Positions 36,626 through 44,998 of a stretch of 64,000 nt of DNA are shown here, in pieces (position 1 is the stretch's first letter; every line of letters begins with the position of its first letter). This DNA comes from Lewinellaceae bacterium (GTDB lineage Bacteria; Bacteroidota; Bacteroidia; Chitinophagales; Saprospiraceae). The translations under genes were made by a program, and so were the position numbers. Location of the stretch: assembly GCA_020636405.1 (NCBI GenBank), contig JACJXW010000008.1:124001-188000 (forward strand), given 5' to 3'. Below the pieces are notes generated by a model. The model saw only the letters and a program-made list of their open reading frames with translations, was not told the DNA's origin and made no database searches.

Positions 36626-37570
36626 ATTGGCTTCCAGAAGTTCGGAATCCCCTCCGTCGCTGTCGGTTACCAGGAGCAGGCGAAGGTCTTTGTGCAGAGC
36701 AGGGTAGAAAACTGCCAGGGATTCTACCTTGATATTGAGGGGCTTTCCTTCGTCCATCAGGCGTACACAGTCGGGTTTGAGTCCGTTCTTCAGGTTTTTT
36801 AACGGAACCATTCCTACGAAACTTCCCAGCACTTCACCATCCTTGATCCAGTCTTCCGTGTCTTCCACCGAGGCGGTGAAGAGGGCTTTGTCCTCCCCGG
36901 GTACAAGGGACGCGCCGGAAAATCCCGCCTTTATCCCTTTGATATCGGGAAGGTCGATGAGGAAAACCTCGGGCGCCGGGCAATCCTGTTGCCCCGCCAG
37001 GAAACCTTCCAGGTCATCCAGTTGATATTTCAGGATCAGGTTCTCTCCCCGGTTGAACAAGAAAAGCTTCCCATCCTTAATGATTGCGCCTTCGATATTG
37101 AGCGATTCATTGTCCAGTTTTGCGGCCTCCTTGAGTTTGTGGTAGAAGGCCTCCAGAGAATACGTCTTTACTTCGCCCTTTTCCAGGCCTAATTTGATCA
37201 ACTTGTCCCGTTGCGGCGATTTGGAACCGGAACCAAAGATGAAGAATTCTTTACCTTCCTTCCTTTGCACCATGGCCATGGCCTCGAAATCGGGCTTGTT
37301 CTCCTTGGGGATAACACCGTCGGCCAAGCCTTCAACCGGAACCAGGGGTTGCCTGTCCTCTATCTTGTAGGTATTGTCGATCTTATAGAGCCAGGGCGAA
37401 TTGTCACCAATGACGTAAAGTGTCCTGTCGAGGACCTCCAAACCGGATGCCGATTTAACATCTTTCAACACTTGCCTGTTCAGTACACTCACTTCCAGCG
37501 CCGGCTTTGGGGTGCAGCCGACGGCACACACTGCCGCGATAATTATTAGAGCCTTTTTGAATAGAAACAT
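36611..37570 (-). CDS. DUF6929-like beta-propeller lipoprotein
   Basis: 319 residues. Lipoprotein signal with C19 in CAVGCTPKPA. The mature part alternates short strands with repeated patterns (GLEVLDRTLYVIGDNSPWLYKID, DFEAMAMVQRKEGKEFFIFGSGS, SLNIEGAIIKDGKLFLFNRGE, VESLAVF) typical of esterase-like or propeller proteins of the DUF6929 group. Expected periplasmic or outer-membrane. Function unknown. Confidence 0.65.
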   Translation of the reverse strand: MFLFKKALIIIAAVCAVGCTPKPALEVSVLNRQVLKDVKSASGLEVLDRTLYVIGDNSPWLYKIDNTYKIEDRQPLVPVEGLADGVIPKENKPDFEAMAMVQRKEGKEFFIFGSGSKSPQRDKLIKLGLEKGEVKTYSLEAFYHKLKEAAKLDNESLNIEGAIIKDGKLFLFNRGENLILKYQLDDLEGFLAGQQDCPAPEVFLIDLPDIKGIKAGFSGASLVPGEDKALFTASVEDTEDWIKDGEVLGSFVGMVPLKNLKNGLKPDCVRLMDEGKPLNIKVESLAVFYPALHKDLRLLLVTDSDGGDSELLEANLHWR

Positions 37571-37660
37571 AGATTTGAATTTTCTGATGCTCTCTATTAC
37601 GCAGATTAGGCTCCTTTAGATACCACGGACGGGTGTTTTTTTAACCGCTTTTTTATTCCC

Positions 37661-40231
37661 TCATTCCTTTACGCCTTCATTCCCTTTAAACCTGATCTCC
37701 ACCCTGCGGTTCAGCGCCCGCCCCTCCTCGGTTTCGTTGTCGGCAACAGGCTGAGATAGGCCGTAACCGGTAGCAGATACCTGTCCGTCGGCTACACCCA
37801 GGGCCAAAAGGTAAGTGCGAACGGCTTCCGCTCTGTTGCGGGAGAGCGTTTGGTTGTAAGCGGCGTCGCCCATGTGGTCGGTATGGCCGGCGATCTCGGC
37901 CTGGAGCCCGTAGGCTTTCATCAGTTGGGCCAGGCGGTGGAGTTCGGGAAAGGATTCGGGCTGAATGTCGTACTTGTCCGTTTCGAAAAAAAGATTTTTC
38001 AGCGGTAGGGTAATGTTGCCTTCCTGTATTTCCTCGAGGGTAGGAGCTTCTATGTTCGTTTCAATTTCCAGGACGGTAATACGGTCCCGTAAGTCAATAT
38101 TGTTGCTGACGGGGTAGATGCCTGGCCCGGCAACGGTATAGCTATAGAGGCGCCCGGAAGGCAGGGTGACGAAGAATTCACCGGTTTCGGGGTCCGGCTG
38201 TATCCGCCCTGCCGGTTCGCCGGTGGTAAGGTCTTCGAGCTGCAATTCGGCGTTCAGCGGCTGGCCGTCGAGGCCTGTGATCCGTCCCCGGATGGTAGAA
38301 ACAGGCTGGGGGCGAAACCGTTCGGGTACAGCTACCTGGTAGAGTTCTTCCCGGCGGCCGGGGGCATCAGCGGAAAAGTAGGCCGTTGTTCCATCGGTGC
38401 TGATCTTGTAGCCCCAGTCTCTCCCCGGCGTGTTGATCTCTTTGCCGAGGTTAACGGGTTCTGTCCATTCCATCCATCCATCGCCGATACGGGAGGTGAC
38501 GAAGACATCGAGGCTGCCCAAACCGCCGTGGCCCCGGGAGCTGAAATAGAGGGTGCGCATATCGGGGTGCAGGAAAGGGGAGCGGTCTTCGAAGGGCGTA
38601 TTTAGGGTGGTGCCCAGGTTGGTGGGCGGGCCCCAGCTGCCGTCGGCCTGGCGCATAGCAACGAAGAGGTCGATGTTGTCATCGTTGCGGGCGCCGATGA
38701 TGTCCAAAGAACGAGCGGCAAAGATAACGGCTTCACGGTTGCTGGCGAAGGTTGTGCTGCCCTGCCATTCCGGGGTATAAGGGCCGGAGAAAAAATTACG
38801 GGGAACAGACCATCCTTCCGCCTGTTTGTCCGTGTATTTGACAATGCCTCCGTCGTACATCAGCAGGGTGGTATTATCGGCGCTGATAGCCAATGGGGCC
38901 TCGTGGTTTTCCGGGGTGTTCAGGGCTTCGATGGGGTATGGAGTGCCCCAGCTTTCACCTTCTCTCCCGGCGGCGTAGATGTCTTCGTTATTGCCCACAT
39001 CCCGGCAGAAGAAAAGGCGCTGTCCATCGGCGGAAAGGGTTGGAGCGTATTCCCCCATTTCGGAATTGACGGCCTCACCGATGCTACGGGGGCTCAGCCC
39101 CTCCATGGGTTGCGCCAACAGTTCCAGGAGGCTGGTGATCCTGGAATCGTTTTCCCCAAAATAGGGGGCGAACTGGCGGACGGTGGCGGCGGCTTTTTCC
39201 CAATCCTGGCGGGCCAGGTCGCGGGCAATGGCCTGCTGCAGGGCGATGAAGGCCTTGTGAACGGGCGCTGCCAGCTCGATGTAGTGCTGATACACCGGCA
39301 GCCGGACATCGGTAAATCCCAGCTTGAGGTCAGGCGCGGCCCGGGCAATGGTGATGGCTGCCTGTATGTTGAAGGAATCGGCATAGAGGGGGTAGCGGTT
39401 TTGAAACCCCAGCAGGTCGCCCCAGTCGCCCGTGATGTAGTGATAGTAATAGATCACCCGTATGGTCCGGGGCAGCTGTCGGTGGTCCGCATTGCGCAGG
39501 TAGCTTTCGGCACGGGCAATGAAAGGAGCTTCCCAAAGTGCCCGGCTCAGGGGGGCGTCCAACCGGGCTGCAGCTTCGGGATAGTCGGCCAGCAGGTTGA
39601 AGAGGGCGCCGAGTTGAGTGCTGTCCCTGGTTTGAAAGTAAGCCTCGAAAATAGTGTTGTGCAATTGCTGCTCGAACTCAGGGAGGTATTCCCGGATATC
39701 CTCCCGGGAGGAACGGGAAAAATCGCGTAGTATTTCATAACCACCTTGTTCCTGCAGCTCTCCGAAGCGCGTTTGCAGGAATGCCTGTTTGGCCTTCTTT
39801 TCATTGTCGTGGCCCAGTCGGCTATAGGATTCCATATAGCGGGTGATGGCCTCACTGGAGCCCTGCGCAATCGCAAACTGCAACCCCTTGTCGTAGATCT
39901 CATTTTTCAGGCGGCGCACGCTACTTTTATCCAGCCCTGCTTTATCCAGCCTTTTTTGCTGCCCGGAGGAAAGCTTACGGGTGAGCCGTTGCGCCTCCCG
40001 CAAATAAGTGTAGGCGGTGTCGGGATTGTATTGAGCATAACCTTCTTCCGCGAAGAGCCGGGCCATCCCCAGCCAGGCCTCCACCGATTGCTCGTCCTGC
40101 CGCAGTTCTTTTTCCAGGGCTTGCCGGGCAGCTTCATATTCCTGTTGTTCGATCAGCTGGTGGCCGCTTTGAGCAAAAAGGCAGGCGGAAAGCAGAGAAA
40201 GCGCAAGGAGCAGGTAGTTTCGGGGATACAT
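37661..40231 (-). CDS. OmpA-family protein with TPR and PD40 beta-propeller
   Basis: 856 residues with a signal peptide (MYPRNYLLLALSLLSACLFAQ). Residues about 25-380 are mostly helical with a TPR-like start (EYEAARQALEKELRQD). About 385-650 carry WD40-like/PD40 propeller blades (APTLSADGQRLFFCRDVGNNEDIY, SPFLHPDMRTLYFSSRGHGGLGS, WGYKISTDGTTAYFSAD). A small beta domain follows (about 655-740). The C-terminal 745-856 is an OmpA peptidoglycan-binding domain (LFFETDKYDIQPES, IAGHTDHMGDAAYNQTLSRNRAEAV, NRRVEIRF). Similar proteins in Bacteroidota bridge the outer membrane and peptidoglycan, some as part of the type IX system (PorE-like). Confidence 0.9.
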   Translation of the reverse strand: MYPRNYLLLALSLLSACLFAQSGHQLIEQQEYEAARQALEKELRQDEQSVEAWLGMARLFAEEGYAQYNPDTAYTYLREAQRLTRKLSSGQQKRLDKAGLDKSSVRRLKNEIYDKGLQFAIAQGSSEAITRYMESYSRLGHDNEKKAKQAFLQTRFGELQEQGGYEILRDFSRSSREDIREYLPEFEQQLHNTIFEAYFQTRDSTQLGALFNLLADYPEAAARLDAPLSRALWEAPFIARAESYLRNADHRQLPRTIRVIYYYHYITGDWGDLLGFQNRYPLYADSFNIQAAITIARAAPDLKLGFTDVRLPVYQHYIELAAPVHKAFIALQQAIARDLARQDWEKAAATVRQFAPYFGENDSRITSLLELLAQPMEGLSPRSIGEAVNSEMGEYAPTLSADGQRLFFCRDVGNNEDIYAAGREGESWGTPYPIEALNTPENHEAPLAISADNTTLLMYDGGIVKYTDKQAEGWSVPRNFFSGPYTPEWQGSTTFASNREAVIFAARSLDIIGARNDDNIDLFVAMRQADGSWGPPTNLGTTLNTPFEDRSPFLHPDMRTLYFSSRGHGGLGSLDVFVTSRIGDGWMEWTEPVNLGKEINTPGRDWGYKISTDGTTAYFSADAPGRREELYQVAVPERFRPQPVSTIRGRITGLDGQPLNAELQLEDLTTGEPAGRIQPDPETGEFFVTLPSGRLYSYTVAGPGIYPVSNNIDLRDRITVLEIETNIEAPTLEEIQEGNITLPLKNLFFETDKYDIQPESFPELHRLAQLMKAYGLQAEIAGHTDHMGDAAYNQTLSRNRAEAVRTYLLALGVADGQVSATGYGLSQPVADNETEEGRALNRRVEIRFKGNEGVKE

Positions 40232-40360
40232 CCAGTGTTTGATTTTTTACTTCTTAATTAATGAGTGAGCCGATATGATCCGCTATTGATAAACGCTTGA
40301 AAAAGCCAAAGGCTTGCCAGGGTAGGGTAAAAAATAGTAACTATAGGTTTATCTCCACTC

Positions 40361-40500
40361 GGCATTTTCGCCCTTTGTTTGCCCCACCCCTGTCTCCTAT
40401 GCGCCAAAGCCGCTCCGGCGACGGAGCAAAGGGAGCAAAGGCCGAAAATGCCAGATCACCCTCCAGTGCCGGGGCAAAATCAGGCATTTTCGGCCGGGGT
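40361..40500. repeat. Structured intergenic element with three copies of a 13-mer
   Basis: ggcattttcg at 40361-40370 (with cccttt after it), its reverse complement gccgaaaatgcc at 40441-40452 preceded by caaag, and ggcattttcggcc at 40483-40495. Between the first two copies is a second inverted repeat, gctccg/cggagc. The stretch could fold as a branched structure. It may be a dispersed repetitive element or a small RNA; the strand is unclear. It lies upstream of the blaI-like operator in the gap 40232-40605. Confidence 0.4.
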
Positions 40501-40537
40501 GCTAACAAAAAATGAGAACAAGGAAAAAACGAGGCTT

Positions 40538-40572
40538 AACTATTTTTTCGCTCATTCAACGAAAAAATAGTT
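40538..40572 (+). promoter_or_regulatory. Candidate BlaI-type operator
   Basis: A perfect 13-bp inverted repeat, aactattttttcg at 40538-40550 and cgaaaaaatagtt at 40560-40572, 9 nt apart. A further half-site-like word (cgaaaaattagtt, 40580-40592) follows. This is 34 nt before the blaI-like start, where autoregulation is expected, and tatattgg just after the repeat could be the -7 box. Confidence 0.6.
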
Positions 40573-40605
40573 GAATCAACGAAAAATTAGTTTTATATTG
40601 GCGCT

Positions 40606-40974
40606 ATGATACGTTTGAACGAAAAAGAAGAGCAGGTCATGCAGGCCCTCTGGCGGCTGGAGCGAGCTTTTGTCAAAGAGATTGTTGCCGAGCTGGAGGA
40701 TCCCAAGCCTCCGGTGACGACAGTTTCCTCCATTGTGCGCAAGTTGGAGACGGAAGGGTTGGTCGCCCATGAAGAATTTGGTAAAACCTACCGCTATTAT
40801 CCTGTGCTTAAGAAGAAGGAATACCGAAAGTCCTTCTTCCGGCAAATGATGGAAGATTATTTCGGGGGGTCTACTGAGCAGCTTTTGTCTCATTTCATCA
40901 AAGAGGAAAACGTAGACCCGGCAAGCCTGAAGGAATTATTGGAAAAGATCAAAAATAAGGAAGATGCCGATTAG
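40606..40974 (+). CDS. BlaI/MecI/CopY-family repressor
   Basis: 122 residues. Winged-helix DNA-binding N-terminus (LNEKEEQVMQALWRLERAFVKEIVAEL, PPVTTVSSIVRKLETEGLVAHE, GKTYRYYPVL) and a helical dimerisation tail, as in BlaI. In beta-lactam systems the repressor is cut after a signal from the BlaR1 sensor encoded next. The stop overlaps the start of the BlaR1-like gene by 11 nt. An inverted repeat upstream is the likely autoregulatory operator. No beta-lactamase gene lies in the window, so the regulated targets may be other. Confidence 0.93.
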   Translation: MIRLNEKEEQVMQALWRLERAFVKEIVAELEDPKPPVTTVSSIVRKLETEGLVAHEEFGKTYRYYPVLKKKEYRKSFFRQMMEDYFGGSTEQLLSHFIKEENVDPASLKELLEKIKNKEDAD

Positions 40975-43939
40975 CATTACACAGTATCTGCTGGAGTCGA
41001 GTGTCTGCCTGGCGTTGTTCTATGGTTTTTACCACTTTTTGCTGCGCCGGGAGACCTTTTTCCAGCTGAACCGCGCTTATCTCTTACTCATGCCTTTGGT
41101 GTCTTTGGCCATACCGCTGGCGAACATTCAATTATCCGCTGACACACCCTCTCCGGCCATAGAAGCCATTTATCCCATTGTGGTTCAGGCCCAGCAGTTC
41201 CAGCAGCAAACCTGGGAGCAGATGGAAAGCCCGACGCCGGCCTTTTCTCTAAGCCTGGCTGATCTGCTGCTGTGGATCTATCTGTTGGGAGTATTCTTTA
41301 TGGCCCTGGTTTTGGTTCGGGGCCTTTGGCGCCTGTTCCGGCTTATCCGGCACAGCCGCCGGGAGCAGGAAGGAGCGCTTACGCTTTTGCGCCCGGCCGA
41401 GGATTTACCCGCCGCCAGCTTTTTCAGTTATATCTTCTGGAAAGGGGAGGAGATGCCCGAGGCCAAGCGCATCATTCTGGAGCACGAGCTGGTGCATGTG
41501 CGGCAACGCCACAGCTTAGATGTACTGCTCATGGAACTGTGGGTCATCATCAAGTGGTTCAACCCCCTGATCTACCTTTACCGTCGCAGCCTGCAGGCCA
41601 CCCACGAATACATTGCCGACAGGTATGTGGCAGGGAAGATGGGGTCGGCTTACCAGTACGCCACGTTCCTGGCCACCCACAGCCTGCAGGGTAGTTGTCA
41701 TCCGCTGACGAACACTTTTGCTGCCTATATCCGCAAACGCCTGGCCATGCTGGGCCAACGGGATTCCAAGTGGTGGCAGGCCGGCAGGTATCTGTTGTGC
41801 TTACCCCTTCTGGGGATGCTCATGGCGCTGTTTTCCTTCAACCTTTCGGAAAAACTTCCCGGCCGCGGGCTTCGGCAAGCGGAGTCCTACCTGCAGGAGC
41901 TGGGGCGGGAAAATATTCTGGAACTGCCGGCCCCACCTCCGGCGGAACGCCCGCAATACCTGGATTGGGGCGGGTTGGAGATCCCCGTTGTCCTGGTGGA
42001 ACCCGTGCAGGAACTTTCTCCGGAAGTGGTGCAGTTGCGGCCCGCTCTTTTCCGCCTCCTGCGCCAGGCCCGCCCGCAGTTGAAGGGTAGTGGAAAAACC
42101 TTTCCGGTTAAACACATAAACGCCTGGATGCAACAGGAAGGGCGGGAGGAACTGTTCAGCCAGTCGAGCGGCAAAGGTATGGGCTGGATGGCGGGCTATC
42201 CCGAAGAAGAATTTAGTTTTCTCCTGCAACTAACGGATGCCTGGGGCCGGGAGGCGCTGGCTGTTTTTATCGTTTCCGGCCAGGAAGGCCATGCTTTTCC
42301 GGATGGGCTGTCGGGCCATATCCTCAAAATTATGCAACCGGTAATAAAACAGGCCGGCGGCTCGTCATTTAACATGGCCACCTATGGCCCGGAGACGATC
42401 CTGGGCGCCGATAACCTGGCCAACGCCCAGCCCTATTACCTGAAATGGGGGGCGCAATCCATCAACCTGTTATGGGTGAATGACCCGGATCATGGCGAAA
42501 GCGCTTTTTTGCCCACTACGGAGTTGAGCTTTTCCACGTTTCAGGAGCTCTGTCTGGTTTTGCCGGAGCTTTGGAATAACCATTCGCCCTCCCCGGTACA
42601 ACTGCTGGCCCTCGCTGTTGAGAAAGATGGGGAAGGGCTCTATACCTGTGAAGAAAGGGATATCGGAAACCACACCTGTTTTGAGGCCACCGTAACTAAA
42701 GCCCGCCCGGGCGATCATCTTTCGCTGGTCCTGAAAGATTCACGGCGTGAGGTTTATGCTGCCCGCATCGCTCTTGTGGAGGGGGGCGGCCGGCCGGCCG
42801 CCGCCGGCCTATCCGCCTTCATACGCGAAAAATGGGCGGAATATTCGCGGCGGGCGGTGGTGGAAGCCCGTACGCCTAAGCCCTTGTTCCGGCATTCCGG
42901 CAAGATGTTGCGGTGGGGAGACAGCGAGGCCTTTTTCGTCCGCAGTGAGCCACCCGATATGGAAAAGGCGGAATTGTCTGTGAGCCTGGAAGGCCTGAAC
43001 CGCATGCTGAGAGAAGATATGGCTTTATTCGGCCGGGGGTATCCGATCAGAATAAGCCGTATCTGGTTGGCTGGCTTGTTCTATCCGGAAAAAAAGGAAT
43101 GGGAACAGATTATGTCTGGATCCGCCAAAGAAGAAGAATCTAATCGGCTGGATCCCCTGCAGCGGGAGGAGGTGCTGGCCAAGGTGGCGGAGGGGGCCAA
43201 CCGGGCCCGCTTTGCGATCCTCTATGACAATCCGGAAAACGAACAGCAGAACAACCTGCAACTGGATTTGTGGATAGATAGTGCGCCGCAGGAAGAGAGC
43301 CCCTTGTTCCCGGAGGAAGGCGTTACCCTTAATCCTGCCGGCATATACCCCTACCAGTACATCAACCGCCCCGGGGAAAAAAGCCTGATCAAGATAGACA
43401 CCACCGTGGAGAAATACCGCTGGATGTATGACAACTATAAGGATGGCAAAACGCTGGACGTGGTGCACATCCCCGGCTTCCGCACGGTGCGACGGGCGGT
43501 CACCCTGGCCGATGTGATCCTGCCCGAGCCGGAGGTGGGCACGGTAGAACTGCTGGCCCAAGGCCTTTTAAGGACGGAACAACTCTCAGAATACCATGAT
43601 TTTTCCGGGCAGAAAGTTTATCTCTACTGGCGCGGCCAGGCCGGGGTGGCGGGTGAGGGCGCCATTTCATTAGCGGAGTTCCGGAACGCCCGTGAAACCG
43701 GCCTGGAGCTGCGGGTAGGAGCGAAAAGGCTGCCCCTCCGGCAGGTAGAACTGCTGTTCGTCCCCGAATCCGGCCCGGCGTACAAGTGCCTTACCGATTC
43801 GGTGAGGCGGCCGGAAGTGCAGGCGGCCATTGGCAAGCTGCAGCACCGGAGCAGTGTCTTTGTAACGAATATCGTGGTTGAAGGCGAGCAGGGACAACCG
43901 CTTTTGTTCCCGCTTTCTTTTGCCTTTAACTTGCGTTGA
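40964..43939 (+). CDS. BlaR1-like M56 metallopeptidase with long extracellular extension
   Basis: 991 residues. Residues 1-295 form the BlaR1 membrane module: helices at about 9-29, 37-57, 100-122 and 275-292, and the zinc site H174-E-x2-H178 in ILEHELVHVRQRH. The remaining 700 residues are outside the membrane and are not a penicillin-binding sensor. They contain several WG-x-x-(I/F) modules (LDWGGLEIPVVLVEP, LKWGAQSINLLWV, LRWGDSEAFFVRSEP). Residues about 810-990 match residues 202-381 of the lipoprotein at 62033 (IDTT..., VVHIPGF, LLFPLSFAFN). The C-terminal block resembles GldM-type domains, as inference. Role: transmembrane sensor that cleaves or signals to the BlaI-like repressor. Confidence 0.88.
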   Translation: MPISITQYLLESSVCLALFYGFYHFLLRRETFFQLNRAYLLLMPLVSLAIPLANIQLSADTPSPAIEAIYPIVVQAQQFQQQTWEQMESPTPAFSLSLADLLLWIYLLGVFFMALVLVRGLWRLFRLIRHSRREQEGALTLLRPAEDLPAASFFSYIFWKGEEMPEAKRIILEHELVHVRQRHSLDVLLMELWVIIKWFNPLIYLYRRSLQATHEYIADRYVAGKMGSAYQYATFLATHSLQGSCHPLTNTFAAYIRKRLAMLGQRDSKWWQAGRYLLCLPLLGMLMALFSFNLSEKLPGRGLRQAESYLQELGRENILELPAPPPAERPQYLDWGGLEIPVVLVEPVQELSPEVVQLRPALFRLLRQARPQLKGSGKTFPVKHINAWMQQEGREELFSQSSGKGMGWMAGYPEEEFSFLLQLTDAWGREALAVFIVSGQEGHAFPDGLSGHILKIMQPVIKQAGGSSFNMATYGPETILGADNLANAQPYYLKWGAQSINLLWVNDPDHGESAFLPTTELSFSTFQELCLVLPELWNNHSPSPVQLLALAVEKDGEGLYTCEERDIGNHTCFEATVTKARPGDHLSLVLKDSRREVYAARIALVEGGGRPAAAGLSAFIREKWAEYSRRAVVEARTPKPLFRHSGKMLRWGDSEAFFVRSEPPDMEKAELSVSLEGLNRMLREDMALFGRGYPIRISRIWLAGLFYPEKKEWEQIMSGSAKEEESNRLDPLQREEVLAKVAEGANRARFAILYDNPENEQQNNLQLDLWIDSAPQEESPLFPEEGVTLNPAGIYPYQYINRPGEKSLIKIDTTVEKYRWMYDNYKDGKTLDVVHIPGFRTVRRAVTLADVILPEPEVGTVELLAQGLLRTEQLSEYHDFSGQKVYLYWRGQAGVAGEGAISLAEFRNARETGLELRVGAKRLPLRQVELLFVPESGPAYKCLTDSVRRPEVQAAIGKLQHRSSVFVTNIVVEGEQGQPLLFPLSFAFNLR

Positions 43940-44030
43940 CGGCCCATTGTCGGGGCGCTTTATCCATGTGCCCGGGCCTGAGGAGGGTAATTCCTCCGGA
44001 AAGTCATAACCTTTAAACTTAAGATCAACC

Positions 44031-44948
44031 ATGAGAACCTTTATTTTATCTTCCTGTGCACTCTTTTTGATCAGTACCCTTTCCATTGCACAAGAAAAGG
44101 GGCAATTGGCAGCAGCCGACTCTCTGCTCCGGGCGGGCCAACTGCTGGAAGCCGTCAATGCCTACCGCAGCATCCTGGGCCAGGAGCCCGCCAACCAGAA
44201 CGCCAGCTACAACCTGGCATGCTCCTACGCTTTGCTCAATATGCGGGATTCGGCCTTTCATTTCCTGGATATCAGCCTGGCCCAGGACACTTCCGTCCGA
44301 GCGCTGAATGACCCCGACTTTGTCCTCCTACTGGAAGATGAGCGCTGGGCGGAAATAGAACATCGACAGGTGGAAAAGGTAGAGGCCAAATACGGGAAAT
44401 ACCCAAAACCGGAATTGTCCAAAGAGCTCTGGCGTATGCAGTTAAAAGACCAGGCCTACTACTATCACATGGATGTGGCGGAAAAACAGCTGGGGCCGCG
44501 GAACCCTCTCACTACGGCCCTGTGGCAGCTGAAGAAGGATATCAATGCCCAAAATGAACAGCGCCTGGAGGAGATCATCGCCGAGAACGGGTGGCCCAAA
44601 AAGTCGGAGGTTAAAGGCAGCGCCGCTCAGGCTGCCTTCCTGGTCATTCAGCATGCTGATCTGGAATTGCAGCAAAAGTACCTGCCTTTACTCAAAGAGG
44701 CCTGCGAGGCCGGAGAGGCAGACTGGAGTGGCTACGCCCTCATGTACGACCGGGTGGAAATGCGGGAGGGCCGCCCCCAACTCTTCGGCTCGCAGGTCAC
44801 CTTCAATAAGGAAACCGGAAATTATGAGCCTTATGCCATCAAAGAGCCGGAATACGTCAATAAACGCCGGAAGGAAGTAGGGCTGGGGCCGATAGAGGAA
44901 TATCTCGGCCACTGGAATATAGAGTGGCAGGTGGAGCAGAAAGAATAA
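44031..44948 (+). CDS. Exported TPR-DUF6624 protein
   Basis: 305 residues with a signal peptide (MRTFILSSCALFLISTLSIAQ). TPR-like helices at about 25-110 (AADSLLRAGQLLEAVNAYRSIL, NASYNLACSYALLNMRDSAF), then a C-terminal DUF6624 domain (about 150-300: IIAENGWPKKSEVKGSAAQAAF, VIQHADLELQQKYLPLLKEA, MYDRVEMREGRPQLFGSQ). Periplasmic; function unknown. It follows the BlaR1-like gene by 91 nt and could be cotranscribed. Confidence 0.75.
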   Translation: MRTFILSSCALFLISTLSIAQEKGQLAAADSLLRAGQLLEAVNAYRSILGQEPANQNASYNLACSYALLNMRDSAFHFLDISLAQDTSVRALNDPDFVLLLEDERWAEIEHRQVEKVEAKYGKYPKPELSKELWRMQLKDQAYYYHMDVAEKQLGPRNPLTTALWQLKKDINAQNEQRLEEIIAENGWPKKSEVKGSAAQAAFLVIQHADLELQQKYLPLLKEACEAGEADWSGYALMYDRVEMREGRPQLFGSQVTFNKETGNYEPYAIKEPEYVNKRRKEVGLGPIEEYLGHWNIEWQVEQKE

Positions 44949-44950
44949 GT

Positions 44951-44998
44951 CGGAAGCCGGAAGGCTTTTAGTGCCGTCGGCACCTAAAAGCCTTCCGA
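44951..44998. terminator. Bidirectional hairpin terminator
   Basis: Arms 44959-44976 and 44978-44996 (ggaaggcttttagtgccg against cggcacctaaaagccttcc, one bulged base). It lies between the convergent DUF6624 and helicase genes and overlaps the last codons of the helicase gene. Confidence 0.7.
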
